NCBI GenBank assembly: GCA_022616275.1
Contig: JAKEFB010000100.1
Coordinates: 32,769-96,768 of the forward strand
Reading direction: 5' to 3'
DNA from: Chloroflexota bacterium
Lineage (GTDB): Bacteria; Chloroflexota; Anaerolineae; Promineifilales; Promineifilaceae
DNA: 64,000 bases
The notes beneath the pieces were generated by a model. It worked only from the letters and a program-made list of their open reading frames with translations. It searched no databases and had not been told where the DNA came from. A program made the position numbers and the translations under genes. Shown here one piece after another: positions 49,102-57,737 of this stretch (position 1 is the first letter of the stretch; the number at the start of each line of letters is the position of its first letter).

Positions 49102-50899
49102 AAAGTTAGCCACCTCTCGCTGGCTAAACGCCCGGCGGCTGACCATTCTCGGCGTGGCCGTCTTGGCGGCTATAGCCCTGGTTGGCAATCCCTTTTTCTA
49201 CGACGCCGGCAACAGCGGCCGCTACCTCATCGGCGTCCTGCGCATCGTAGACCCGGAACTGTTCCCCAATGACCTGGTTGCCGATGGCCTGTCGGGCTTT
49301 GAAAGTATCTTTTACAACGGGCTGGGGCTGCTCCTGCGAGCCTTTGGCGCCGCCCCTGAACTCCTGGAGCCGCTCATGTTCTGGCTCTACGTCGTGGCCA
49401 GAATTTTGCTTTTCGTCCTGCTCTTCTTGCTGGTGCGCACCCTGACAGCCGAGTGGTGGGCTTTTCTCCTCCTGGCCGCCTGGGCCATCCACGCCAAAGC
49501 CCTGCCGCTGGGCGGAACCCAGCTCTTTGCCAACACGCTGCGCCACACCGAGATGGCCTTCCTCTTCGAGCTGGCCGCTTTATATTGCCTCTTTCGCCAG
49601 CGACAGTTGTTGTTCTGGCTGCTGGCTTCCCTGGCCATCTTTGTCCACGCCCTGCTTGGTCTGCACTTCTTCCTGAGCATCGTTCCGCCCCTCCTGCTCC
49701 TCTCTTTCTTAGCCGGCCGCAAGATTGACAGGACAACAATTCCTGGCCTGGCCATTGCCGGCGCGGCCGTCCTGCTCTACTACGGCGTGATGGCCCCCCA
49801 ACCTTTTTCGGCGGAAGAAGCCCGTATCTTTCTCTCCGCCAAGGGTGAGATTGGCCACATCTCCTTCCTGGGCACAACTCCGTACCGATGGCTGGAGCTG
49901 ACCACCCTGCTGGGCCTGACCACCCTGGCTTACTGGCGCTTGCTGAAACCGGACCGGCATAGCGCTCTCCTCTTGGGCGGGGTCTTTTCCGGCGCACTCG
50001 TCGCCATCGCCTTCTCTGCCCTGGCTATTGTCACCGGTCATCCTCTCCTGGCCCTGGTCCAGCCGCTGCGCATCTTCTTGTGGGTCACGTTCTTCGCCCA
50101 CTTCCTGCTGGCCCTGGCGGCCGGGCGAGCATGGCGAGACTCACCAGTACTGAGCGTCATCTTGCTGGCTTTCTTCGCCCTCTCCATCCTGGACTCTTAC
50201 TGGCGCGTCGCCTTTGCCGGGTTAGGCATCCTCTATATGGCCCTGCCCGGCCTGCGCCCCCTGGCCACCCATCTTCCACCCCCACGGCTGGCCATCGGCT
50301 TCTTCTGTGGTGGTATGGCGGCGGCCGCCATCCTCGGCCGGGGGCTGCCGGAAAATGCGGGCACGCCCATACTCGTCGCGCCGGCTGTGGCTCTCACCCT
50401 GCTGGTTGTTCCCTTCCCGGCCAGGAGCCACCGTTGGTTGCTCGCCGGCGCGCTGCTGGCCTATAGCCTCGTCTTTGCCTCGACGGCCGCCTATGCCCAA
50501 TACGCCGCCCTGAACAACCCGGATTGGGACGCCGTCTGCCGCTGGGCGCAGATCAATAGCGACAAGGACGACGCTTTTATCGCCACTTACACCGCCGAAG
50601 AGTTCCGGGTCCGTTCCTTCCGCACGGCCGCCAGCCACAACTACAGCGCCCTGGCCTGGGTAGACCCCCGGGCCTTTACCACCGGCCAGGAACAGGCGAC
50701 CCGGATTCAACAAGGGCGTGACGGCGATGTCTGGGATACCACTTACCTCCTCTCCCTGGCCCAGGAGTGGGGCGTGGAGTACGTCATTCTTGATGGCCCC
50801 TACGAACCGGCCGTGGAGCCGATTTTCCAGGCCGGCCGCTTTTCGGTTATTGTTGTTCCCAGCGAACCTCCCGGAGGTTTGGAACCTCCGGGAGGTTGA
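49079..50899 (+). CDS. Multi-spanning membrane protein, GT-C/DUF6798-like
   Basis: A roughly 606-residue membrane protein with about 12 hydrophobic segments, then a C-terminal soluble domain beginning at about residue 485 (NPDWDAVCRWAQINSDKDDAF). This layout resembles GT-C glycosyltransferases and the DUF6798 group. The segment GLSGFESIFYNG after TM1 is an extracytoplasmic loop. Role in the pathway is unknown. GTG 49079 is the likely start. The last residues (PSEPPGGLEPPGG) and the stop codon are encoded by a palindromic repeat, so the C-terminus is not native. Confidence 0.7.
   Translation: MITTTPSEKLATSRWLNARRLTILGVAVLAAIALVGNPFFYDAGNSGRYLIGVLRIVDPELFPNDLVADGLSGFESIFYNGLGLLLRAFGAAPELLEPLMFWLYVVARILLFVLLFLLVRTLTAEWWAFLLLAAWAIHAKALPLGGTQLFANTLRHTEMAFLFELAALYCLFRQRQLLFWLLASLAIFVHALLGLHFFLSIVPPLLLLSFLAGRKIDRTTIPGLAIAGAAVLLYYGVMAPQPFSAEEARIFLSAKGEIGHISFLGTTPYRWLELTTLLGLTTLAYWRLLKPDRHSALLLGGVFSGALVAIAFSALAIVTGHPLLALVQPLRIFLWVTFFAHFLLALAAGRAWRDSPVLSVILLAFFALSILDSYWRVAFAGLGILYMALPGLRPLATHLPPPRLAIGFFCGGMAAAAILGRGLPENAGTPILVAPAVALTLLVVPFPARSHRWLLAGALLAYSLVFASTAAYAQYAALNNPDWDAVCRWAQINSDKDDAFIATYTAEEFRVRSFRTAASHNYSALAWVDPRAFTTGQEQATRIQQGRDGDVWDTTYLLSLAQEWGVEYVILDGPYEPAVEPIFQAGRFSVIVVPSEPPGGLEPPGG
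50866..50899. repeat. AACCTCCCGGAGGTT palindromic repeat, copy 1
   Basis: Two back-to-back near-palindromes, AACCTCCCGGAGGTT and AACCTCCGGGAGGTT, separated by TGG. The array encodes the tail of the upstream gene. Its GGGAGG (50890-50895) lies 5 nt before the GTG start of the next gene, making it the probable ribosome-binding site. Confidence 0.88.
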
Positions 50900-50900
50900 A

Positions 50901-51893
50901 GTGAGCACAGTGGCTACATTTAGCAACGGTCACGTCGGCTTCGTCTGTCTTAACTGTCGCTCGCCCTTGGTGGCCGCCGGCCAGGGCAGCGATCAAAACG
51001 ACGGCGCACTGAAATGCCCTCGTTGCGGGACTGCTTTTGACGTCGTCAACGGCATTCCCCGCTTTGTCTCTCCGGAAAACTATGCCAACTCTTTCGGCTT
51101 TCAATGGAACCGGCACGCCAGGACCCAACTGGACAGCTACACCGGCGCGTCCATTTCCTGCGACCGCTTTTTCCTGACTACCCGGTGGCCAGAAAGGCTG
51201 GACGGGGAGACCGTTCTGGAAGCCGGCTGCGGCGCCGGGCGCTTTACCGAAATCCTGGCCCAGACGGGCGCCCGATTATTTTCCTTTGACCTGAGCACGG
51301 CCGTAGACGCCAACCAGGCCAACAACGACGGCCAAAACGTGACCTTTTTCCAGGCCGACATTACTAACATTCCCCTTCCCTACGAGGCTTTTGACCGCGT
51401 CGTGTGCCTGGGCGTGCTGCAACACACCCCTGACCCGAAGGCCGCCTTCATGAACCTGGTGAACTTTTTAAAGCCCGGCGGCTGCATTGCCATTGACGTG
51501 TATGACTTGGCCAGCCACCGTTTCCCCCTGCCTAAATATTGGCTGCGCCCCGTTACCAAGCGATTGCCTCCAGCCTTCTTATACCGCCTGATCGCCACCG
51601 CCGGCCCTCGCCTGTTGCCACTCAAGCGCCGGCTGCGCCGCCATCGCTACGGCCGGCCGCTCAGCCATCTGATCCCGATTTATGATTACGCCGGCCAAGT
51701 AGACCTGGACGACCGGCAGTTACAGGACTGGGCCATCCTCGACACCTTCGACGGCCTGTCCGCCTGGTATGAAAAGCCTCAGACCCCGGCCGCCGTCCGG
51801 GAATGGTTTGAGGAGGCCAACCTGGAGCAGATAGAGGTTGGCCCAGGCCCCAATGGCATTAACGGCCGGGGCGTGCGCCCACGGATTGCCTGA
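50901..51893 (+). CDS. SAM methyltransferase with N-terminal zinc ribbon
   Basis: A 330-residue protein. Residues about 15-60 hold two Cys pairs (VCLNCRSPL and KCPRCGTAF), a Trm112-like zinc ribbon followed by DVVNGIPRFV. The methyltransferase domain shows TVLEAGCGAGRFTEILA (motif I), FSFDLSTAVDAN, and RVVCLGVLQHTPDP (motif II region). Such fused enzymes often methylate sugars in antigen loci. The GTG start at 50901 uses the GGGAGG of the palindromic repeat as its Shine-Dalgarno. It ends with a one-base overlap (TGATG) with the next glycosyltransferase. Confidence 0.87.
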   Translation: MSTVATFSNGHVGFVCLNCRSPLVAAGQGSDQNDGALKCPRCGTAFDVVNGIPRFVSPENYANSFGFQWNRHARTQLDSYTGASISCDRFFLTTRWPERLDGETVLEAGCGAGRFTEILAQTGARLFSFDLSTAVDANQANNDGQNVTFFQADITNIPLPYEAFDRVVCLGVLQHTPDPKAAFMNLVNFLKPGGCIAIDVYDLASHRFPLPKYWLRPVTKRLPPAFLYRLIATAGPRLLPLKRRLRRHRYGRPLSHLIPIYDYAGQVDLDDRQLQDWAILDTFDGLSAWYEKPQTPAAVREWFEEANLEQIEVGPGPNGINGRGVRPRIA

Positions 51894-53059
51894 TGCCCGC
51901 CGTGGAACGAAAACAGGTCAGGCTGCTTTTTCTCGCCGGCTACCTGGGCTTTGGCGGCAGCGAGCGTCAGTTATCCTTGCTACTTGAGAACCTCGACCGG
52001 CGTCTCTTTGAAACCCACGTCGTCGTCTTTAACCCCAGCCCGACGCTGACCTACGAAACGCAATTGCGAGCGTCAGGGGTGACGTTATGGCTCGTTCCCC
52101 CGGAGTGCCGGGGAATCTGGCGGCGAGCACGCTTTCTGTATAAATTGCTCCGTTCTCTGGCTCCTGACATCGTCCACTCCTGGACCACGTACGCTAACCC
52201 CTACGCTGGCCTGGTTGGCCGGTTGGCCGGCATCCCCGTGCGCTGGGGCTCGTTGCGCAACTCGCTCGTGGCCGAAGGCGTGGGCGACCTGCCGGCCCTG
52301 TACCGCCTCCTTTGTCTGCGTAGCGTCTCCCGGCTGATAGTCAACGCCGCGGCCGTGCGGCAGGAGCTACTGGCCAGAGGTTATGCGCCGGACCGGATCA
52401 TTTTGCTACCCAACTGCGTGCCGGCGCCGGCTGGCAATGGCCAGGCGCCAGACCTGTCCTCACTCGGGATTGGCCCTTCCAGCCGGGTCGTGGGTCTGGT
52501 CGGCAACATCCGGCCGCAGAAGAATCCCCTGCTCTTTGTCGAAGCGATGGCCACCGTATTACCGAATTTTGCCGACGTCCAGGCCATGATCGTCGGCCAG
52601 CCCCTTCCCCAGGACCCCACGCTGCCAGACCGGCTAGATCGGGCCATCCGGCGTTCCAGGCTGGACGGCTGGCTCGTCCTGGCCGGCTTCCGTGGTGACG
52701 TGCCGGCGTTGATGCGCCGCTTCGCCGTCTTTTGCCTGACCTCCGATTACGAAGGCATGCCCAACGTCGTCCTGGAGGCGATGGCCGCCGGCTGCCCGGT
52801 AGTAGCCACGCGGGTCGGCGGACTGCCGGAACTTATCGAAGACGGCGTCAACGGGCTGCTGGTTGAGCCGGGCGACACGGCCGGGCTGGCCCGGGCCGTC
52901 AGCCGCCTGCTGGCCGATCCTGCCCTGGCCAGGATGTTGGGAACCAACGGGCAGAAGACCATCGAGCACCATTTTTCCTGTGAGCAGGCCGCCCGGCAAC
53001 TGGCCGGCTATTACCAGGAGGCACTGGCCGAACGATTTGGAAAATCGTTCTACAAGTAA
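51893..53059 (+). CDS. GT4 glycosyltransferase
   Basis: A 388-residue GT-B enzyme with well-preserved motifs: RLLFLAGYLGFGGSERQLSL (glycine-rich loop of the N-domain), VVGLVGNIRPQKNPLLFVEA (donor phosphate strand), and FCLTSDYEGMPNVVLEAMAAG with its E-x7-E motif, followed by PVVATRVGGLPELI. It transfers an unknown sugar from an NDP donor. It overlaps the previous methyltransferase gene by one base and lies 4 nt before another GT4 gene, so the three are one translational block. Confidence 0.93.
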   Translation: MPAVERKQVRLLFLAGYLGFGGSERQLSLLLENLDRRLFETHVVVFNPSPTLTYETQLRASGVTLWLVPPECRGIWRRARFLYKLLRSLAPDIVHSWTTYANPYAGLVGRLAGIPVRWGSLRNSLVAEGVGDLPALYRLLCLRSVSRLIVNAAAVRQELLARGYAPDRIILLPNCVPAPAGNGQAPDLSSLGIGPSSRVVGLVGNIRPQKNPLLFVEAMATVLPNFADVQAMIVGQPLPQDPTLPDRLDRAIRRSRLDGWLVLAGFRGDVPALMRRFAVFCLTSDYEGMPNVVLEAMAAGCPVVATRVGGLPELIEDGVNGLLVEPGDTAGLARAVSRLLADPALARMLGTNGQKTIEHHFSCEQAARQLAGYYQEALAERFGKSFYK

Positions 53060-53063
53060 AACG

Positions 53064-54266
53064 ATGAAATTGGTTGTTATTTCTCATAAAGACTCCTGGC
53101 TGGATAACCGGTCGCCCTCCGGCTTCGTCACTACGGGCGGTTTTCCTCAGCAAATGCAGGCCCTGGCCGGCTTATTTGACGAAACCGTTCTCCTGGTTCC
53201 CAGGATAGCCAGTCCGGTTCCCCAGGGCGTGGCCCCATTGGCAGGCCACAACCTGACGGTACAGACCCTGGAGGCTTTGCCAGAACGAGGCTGGCGGCGC
53301 AAAGCAATTATGTGGCGCTGGCTGCCGGCCAATCTACCCCGTATCTGGCGAGCCGTCCGGGCGGCCGACGCCGTCCACACCCCCGTCCCTGGCGACGTAG
53401 GTACCATTGGCATTCTGGTGGCCCTGGCCCAGCGTAAACCGCTTTTTGTGCGCCATTGCAGCTTGTGGGGCCAGACGAACACTTTGACGGCCCGCTTTCT
53501 GTTGTGGCTGCTGGAGCGCGTGGCCGGCGGCCGGAACGTGGTCATGGCTACCGGGGCCGCCGGCGCGCCGCCCAGCCGGTTCAACCCGGCCATCCGGTGG
53601 ATATTTTCCACCTCCTTGACCGAGGCAGAGTGGCCGGCCCTGCCGCCCCATGCCCCCTGGCGCGCCGGCCAGCCATTGCGACTGGTCACGGTCGGCCGGC
53701 TGGAGCCGATCAAGAATACGGCCGCCACTCTCTATGCCCTGGCCGAGATACAAAAGGCTTATCCTCAGGTTAGCCTGGACGTGGTCGGCGACGGCTCTTG
53801 CCTGGCCAGCTTAAAGCAACTGGTCCGGTTCCTGGGCCTGGAAGCGTCCGTTACCTTTCATGGCAGCGTACACCGCCGGCGGGTGTTGGAAATCGTCGCC
53901 GGGGACCACGTCTTTGTCCTGCCCTCCTTTGTCGAGGGCTTTCCCAAGGCGGCGTTGGAAGCAATGGCCTGCGGCCTGCCTGTCGTGGCCACGGCCGTTT
54001 CCGCCCTCCCCCACCTGGTAGGCACCAAAAATGGGATTTTGCTGGAGACGCCCACGGCCGGAGCAGTGGCCAGGGCCATCCGAGAACTGCTGGCCGGCGA
54101 GAGCAGCCTGGCCCAGATGTCGGCCGGGGCTCAGAGTACGGCCCGGCACTATACATTGGAGCGCTGGCGTGATACCATTGGCGAGCGGCTGGCCGAAAGC
54201 TGGGGTCCGCTCCGCCAACCGGCCGGCCGGGAGCCAGTCGCTCCTATGTTTAGCGGTGTAACTTAA
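53064..54266 (+). CDS. GT4 glycosyltransferase
   Basis: A 400-residue GT-B enzyme. KLVVISHKDSWLDNRSPSG is the N-terminal strand. RLVTVGRLEPIKNTAATLYAL is the donor-binding strand with the conserved R/K pair. VFVLPSFVEGFPKAALEAMACG contains E-x7-E, followed by PVVATAVSALPHLV. It begins 4 nt after the preceding GT4 gene at ATG 53064. A palindromic repeat pair follows its stop codon. Sugar unknown. Confidence 0.92.
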   Translation: MKLVVISHKDSWLDNRSPSGFVTTGGFPQQMQALAGLFDETVLLVPRIASPVPQGVAPLAGHNLTVQTLEALPERGWRRKAIMWRWLPANLPRIWRAVRAADAVHTPVPGDVGTIGILVALAQRKPLFVRHCSLWGQTNTLTARFLLWLLERVAGGRNVVMATGAAGAPPSRFNPAIRWIFSTSLTEAEWPALPPHAPWRAGQPLRLVTVGRLEPIKNTAATLYALAEIQKAYPQVSLDVVGDGSCLASLKQLVRFLGLEASVTFHGSVHRRRVLEIVAGDHVFVLPSFVEGFPKAALEAMACGLPVVATAVSALPHLVGTKNGILLETPTAGAVARAIRELLAGESSLAQMSAGAQSTARHYTLERWRDTIGERLAESWGPLRQPAGREPVAPMFSGVT

Positions 54267-54268
54267 TT

Positions 54269-54331
54269 TGACAACCTCCCGGAGGTTTGACACCAGAGGG
54301 CGGCAGTAGGCATTAACCTCCGGGAGGTTGT
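54269..54331. repeat. AACCTCCCGGAGGTT palindromic repeat, copy 2
   Basis: ACAACCTCCCGGAGGTTT and AACCTCCGGGAGGTTGT flank 29 nt, so the two palindromes that are adjacent at 50.9 kb are spread apart here. The outer halves can also pair with each other to form a long hairpin between two genes. It may double as a weak terminator. Confidence 0.85.
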
Positions 54332-54346
54332 TTGCGATAAACTCCA

Positions 54347-55234
54347 ATGAATCTCATACGACAAGCGGCCGACATTGCCACCCGATTGCTCTGGTATACC
54401 AGGATGCTTGAAGTCGCCCGGCGGCTGCTGGCCTCGCGCGGCCGTTTCGTCCTCGTCTTCCACGGCGTGGCCGGCCGGCGCTATAAGGATATTCCGCACG
54501 CGGTCCAGCCGTGGCACACCGCTGCCGAATTCCAGCAAACGCTGCGCTGGTTAGCCACCCGTTTCTCCTTTTTGACGCCCGAAGAGTTCTTCCGTGGCGA
54601 CCAATCGGGCGTATTGTTGACCTTTGACGACGGCCTGGCCAACAACGTCACTCATGCCTTGCCGGTCCTGGAAGAGTTTGAGGCCCCGGCCGTTTTCTTT
54701 GTTTCCACCCAGCACGTCATTGCCCCACGAAACTGGCTGCCGCAGAAACGGCGCCAGGCGCGCCGGCACTGGGCCAGGGAAGAAAACGTCCCTGAGGAAA
54801 TAGCGGTAGAATTTTTCGACGGCATGTCAGTAGACCAGTTGGTTGACTGCGGCATTCATCCGCTCATCACCATTGGGGCGCATACCGTCTCTCACCCACT
54901 GCTCACCCAATGTGATGACCAACAGCTTACCTATGAGTTGATCGAAACTCGAAAATTTTTACGGGCCGTTACCGGCCAGCCGGTGGCCACAATGGCTTAC
55001 CCAACCGGCGACTATGACCGGCGTGTGGCCACGGCCGTGCGCGACGCCGGCTACCAGGCCGCTTTCGCCGTGGACAGCCGACGGGTAGGGATGCCCCTTT
55101 TTGAGATTGAGCGCCTTGGCCTCTACGAAGCCCACCCCGCTTACCTGGCGGCCAAGTTGTCCGGTCTGTACCGCCGGCCGATTCGCGAGCCGCTTTTGCC
55201 CGAACAACACAAGATTGGGCATGGTTCAGGTTAG
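54347..55234 (+). CDS. Polysaccharide deacetylase (NodB homology)
   Basis: A 295-residue carbohydrate esterase family 4 protein. LLTFDDGLANN provides the catalytic Asp and metal Asp. ITIGAHTVSHPLLTQ supplies H-x3-H. MAYPTGDYDRRV is motif 3. All three core motifs are better kept than in the deacetylase at 43.4 kb. No signal peptide is evident. It de-N-acetylates a sugar, probably on the lipid-linked precursor. It follows a palindromic repeat and precedes a GACGACA repeat. Confidence 0.9.
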   Translation: MNLIRQAADIATRLLWYTRMLEVARRLLASRGRFVLVFHGVAGRRYKDIPHAVQPWHTAAEFQQTLRWLATRFSFLTPEEFFRGDQSGVLLTFDDGLANNVTHALPVLEEFEAPAVFFVSTQHVIAPRNWLPQKRRQARRHWAREENVPEEIAVEFFDGMSVDQLVDCGIHPLITIGAHTVSHPLLTQCDDQQLTYELIETRKFLRAVTGQPVATMAYPTGDYDRRVATAVRDAGYQAAFAVDSRRVGMPLFEIERLGLYEAHPAYLAAKLSGLYRRPIREPLLPEQHKIGHGSG

Positions 55235-55248
55235 CTTTACGATTGACC

Positions 55249-55281
55249 ACAGACGACAGACGACGGACGACGGACGACAGC
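55249..55281 (+). repeat. GACGACA/GACGACG heptamer repeats
   Basis: About four heptamers (CAGACGA/CGGACGA) in the gap between the deacetylase and the beta-helix protein. The open frame of the next gene extends through them, which is why I place its start downstream at ATG 55282. Same family as the array at 12064-12085. Confidence 0.85.
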
Positions 55282-57024
55282 ATGACAGATAAAAGAAGGC
55301 TGCTCCTCCTGGCGCTGCTTGTGGGCCTGGCCGTGGCCAGGCCCCGGCTCTTTGCCCAGGACGAGGCCAATTCGCCCTGGTTTGACGACTTTGCCCCCAG
55401 CCGGCAGTTGTGGATCTCGCCGGGTGGCGCCGGCGACGGCCAGCCGGGAAACCCGATGAGTTTTGCCGACGCCGTGGCCCAGGCCGGGCCAGGCGACCTT
55501 TACTGGCTGGAGGCTGGCGTGTACCAGGGCGGATCCAACTTGATCATGACCCAAAACGGCACGGCCGAAGCGCCCATCCTTTACCGGGCCTGCCCTAATG
55601 CCCGCGTCACCCTGGATGGCGGCGTGGGCTACCTCAGCCAGCACACCTGGCTATGGGGGTTGGAAATCACCAACCTGACCGATCCCGGCCAGGCCGTCTC
55701 CTGGATCAATACCCCCGACGGGCCAGTGAAGGGCGGTTCGGCGCTGGTCAATGTGCGTGTGGCCGGCGGCCGGCTCATCAACAATGTCATCCACGACTCG
55801 CGCAGCGGCCAATCAGGCATCGGCGGCTGGGATGGCGGCGCAGGCCAGGTTTACTACGGGAACCTCGTCTACAGCAACGGCCACGAGCCAGACACCAGCC
55901 GCCCACCCCACGGCGTTTACGCCCAAAATCGCTTTGAACGGGACGGTTACAAATACTTTGTCAACAACATCTTTCTCGACCACGCCGAACTTTGTGGTGA
56001 GAAATGTTACAACTTTAACGCTCACACCCAGGGCAGCGGCTACGTCTCCGGCTTCTACGTCTTCCAAAACATCTTTGGCAACGGCCGCTTTGCCATCGGC
56101 GGCGCCAACGCCCACGCCTCGCCTTCCGATAATCACGTCGTCACCAACAACTATTTCTTCAACGCCGGAAAAATCCAGCTTGGCTTTCGCAAGCCCTGGC
56201 AGGGCCAGTTTATAGACAATTACGTCGCCGGGAACAGCGGCGTCCTGTTGACAATTTGGGGCGCCGGTGAGGAAAATTTCAGCCTGCCAGACGTCACCGT
56301 TGTCCAAAATAACAGTTTCGTTCACAGCAGCAACCGGCACTATCTGGACCTGTACGCCATGACCTCCACCGCCCCGGTGGGGACGGCCGGGCTGCGCTCC
56401 GACGACGTCATTGACGAAAACTATTATGGCGAAGGGATGGCGGTGAAGTATTGGGTAGACGACAAGACGCTCAGTCTGAGAAGCCTGGAAGAATGGCAGG
56501 TGCAAAGTGGCCAGGATAGAGGCGCGGCCGGTTTTGATTTGAACTCAACCGTGGGGCCAGATCCGGCAGAAAACGCCGTATTTCTCATACCCAACGAGTA
56601 CGAAGCGGGTCGCGGCCACCTGGCCATTTACAACTGGTCAGGATCGGCCACCACTCCGGTTGACCTTTCCGGGCTGCTGGCCCCGGGCAGCGACTTTGTC
56701 ATCAAGGACCCCCGGGACTTCTATGGCGACCCGGTGGTCGGCGGAATTTTCACTGGAGAGCCGGTAGACGTACCCACCCCAGAAACGTTCCAGGCCTACG
56801 TCGTTTTGCCCGGCCGACCGGCCGGCAACAGTCCCTGCCTGCCCATTGGCGACGACCGCCAATTTCTGCCCATCTTTCTTTTTGGCGGCATTCTCGTCGT
56901 TGTCTCCGGGCTTGGCCTGGTCGTTTACCGGCGTTTCCACCGTCATAGCGGACAAGATGTCCACATTTCCAGGGCATTTCGATCGACTGAGTGTATCAAC
57001 AGGCTGGCTTATGAAAGGCCCTAA
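55282..57024 (+). CDS. Exported right-handed beta-helix protein with C-terminal TM anchor
   Basis: A 580-residue protein. A signal peptide covers about 1-24 (LLLLALLVGLAVARPRLFAQ). Parallel beta-helix repeats run from about 50 to 420, of pectate lyase/polysaccharide lyase type (VSWINTPDG, GRLINNVIHDSRSG, GFYVFQNIFGNGRF, VTNNYFFNAGKI). A C-terminal hydrophobic helix (FLPIFLFGGILVVVSGLGLVV) and basic tail anchor it. It is probably a surface or periplasmic glycan lyase, hydrolase or epimerase acting on the polymer made here. The catalytic residues are not identifiable by eye. ATG 55282 lies directly after a repeat array. Confidence 0.82.
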   Translation: MTDKRRLLLLALLVGLAVARPRLFAQDEANSPWFDDFAPSRQLWISPGGAGDGQPGNPMSFADAVAQAGPGDLYWLEAGVYQGGSNLIMTQNGTAEAPILYRACPNARVTLDGGVGYLSQHTWLWGLEITNLTDPGQAVSWINTPDGPVKGGSALVNVRVAGGRLINNVIHDSRSGQSGIGGWDGGAGQVYYGNLVYSNGHEPDTSRPPHGVYAQNRFERDGYKYFVNNIFLDHAELCGEKCYNFNAHTQGSGYVSGFYVFQNIFGNGRFAIGGANAHASPSDNHVVTNNYFFNAGKIQLGFRKPWQGQFIDNYVAGNSGVLLTIWGAGEENFSLPDVTVVQNNSFVHSSNRHYLDLYAMTSTAPVGTAGLRSDDVIDENYYGEGMAVKYWVDDKTLSLRSLEEWQVQSGQDRGAAGFDLNSTVGPDPAENAVFLIPNEYEAGRGHLAIYNWSGSATTPVDLSGLLAPGSDFVIKDPRDFYGDPVVGGIFTGEPVDVPTPETFQAYVVLPGRPAGNSPCLPIGDDRQFLPIFLFGGILVVVSGLGLVVYRRFHRHSGQDVHISRAFRSTECINRLAYERP

Positions 57025-57733
57025 ACAGGATGAAAAGACCGTCGCCTATTTTGATAGTTGCGGGGCCAGGTGGAGTCCCGGCCGTTACCGCTATGTCATC
57101 GAGATGCTTAGCAGGCGCGCCGGGCCTGACTCCAACCTGATTGACATTGGTTGTGGCAGCGGCAATATTCTGAACTTTCTCCAGGCCAGGACCCCTATTC
57201 AAAAGCTGGTGGGCCTGGATCCGAGCCCGGCCTACCTGGCCACGGTCCAGGAACAGCTTCAGTGTGAGACCATTTTAGGCTCCATTCTTGACGAAGCAAT
57301 TGTAACTCAGCATACCGGCCGCTTTGATTTTGCCATTATGGGTGACGTGCTCCACCACCTGGTTGGCAATACCCGGGCCGTTTCCCGCGTCTATGCCGGG
57401 CAAGCGATTGCTAATGCTCTCCGGCTGGTGAAGGAAAGCGGCTACCTCCTCATCCTGGAGCCCCTGTTCCGGCCGGGGTTTGTGGTTACTGGCATTTTTT
57501 ATCTGAAGGTATTGATGACCAGCCTCTTTCCCGAGCGCCTGGAATTATTCAACAAGCGCTGGGTCAACATTGGCGCGCCGGTGGTCTCGTTTTATAACGA
57601 GGCCCAACTGGCGCAAATGATTCACCAGGTTGCCGGCGCGACCCTGATGGATGTCAGCATCACACCCTTGAAAGGAATCGGGTTCGGTGTGCGCCATGGG
57701 CGTATGACGCTCACAATCCAAAAGCGACCATAA
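57011..57733 (+). CDS. Class I SAM-dependent methyltransferase
   Basis: A 240-residue methyltransferase. NLIDIGCGSGNILNFLQA is motif I, LVGLDPSPAYLATVQ the acidic strand and DFAIMGDVLHHLVGNTRA the motif II region. VKESGYLLILEPLFRPGFV is motif III. ATG 57011 overlaps the beta-helix gene by 14 nt; the longer open frame upstream is its shadow. It is followed after 4 nt by an O-antigen ligase gene. Probable sugar methyltransferase. Confidence 0.85.
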   Translation: MKGPKQDEKTVAYFDSCGARWSPGRYRYVIEMLSRRAGPDSNLIDIGCGSGNILNFLQARTPIQKLVGLDPSPAYLATVQEQLQCETILGSILDEAIVTQHTGRFDFAIMGDVLHHLVGNTRAVSRVYAGQAIANALRLVKESGYLLILEPLFRPGFVVTGIFYLKVLMTSLFPERLELFNKRWVNIGAPVVSFYNEAQLAQMIHQVAGATLMDVSITPLKGIGFGVRHGRMTLTIQKRP

Positions 57734-57737
57734 AAAC

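Noticed and set aside
56846-57010. Longer N-terminus for the methyltransferase at 57.0 kb
   Set aside because: The extra residues are a shadow of the TM segment coding region of the beta-helix gene; family similarity begins at ATG 57011.
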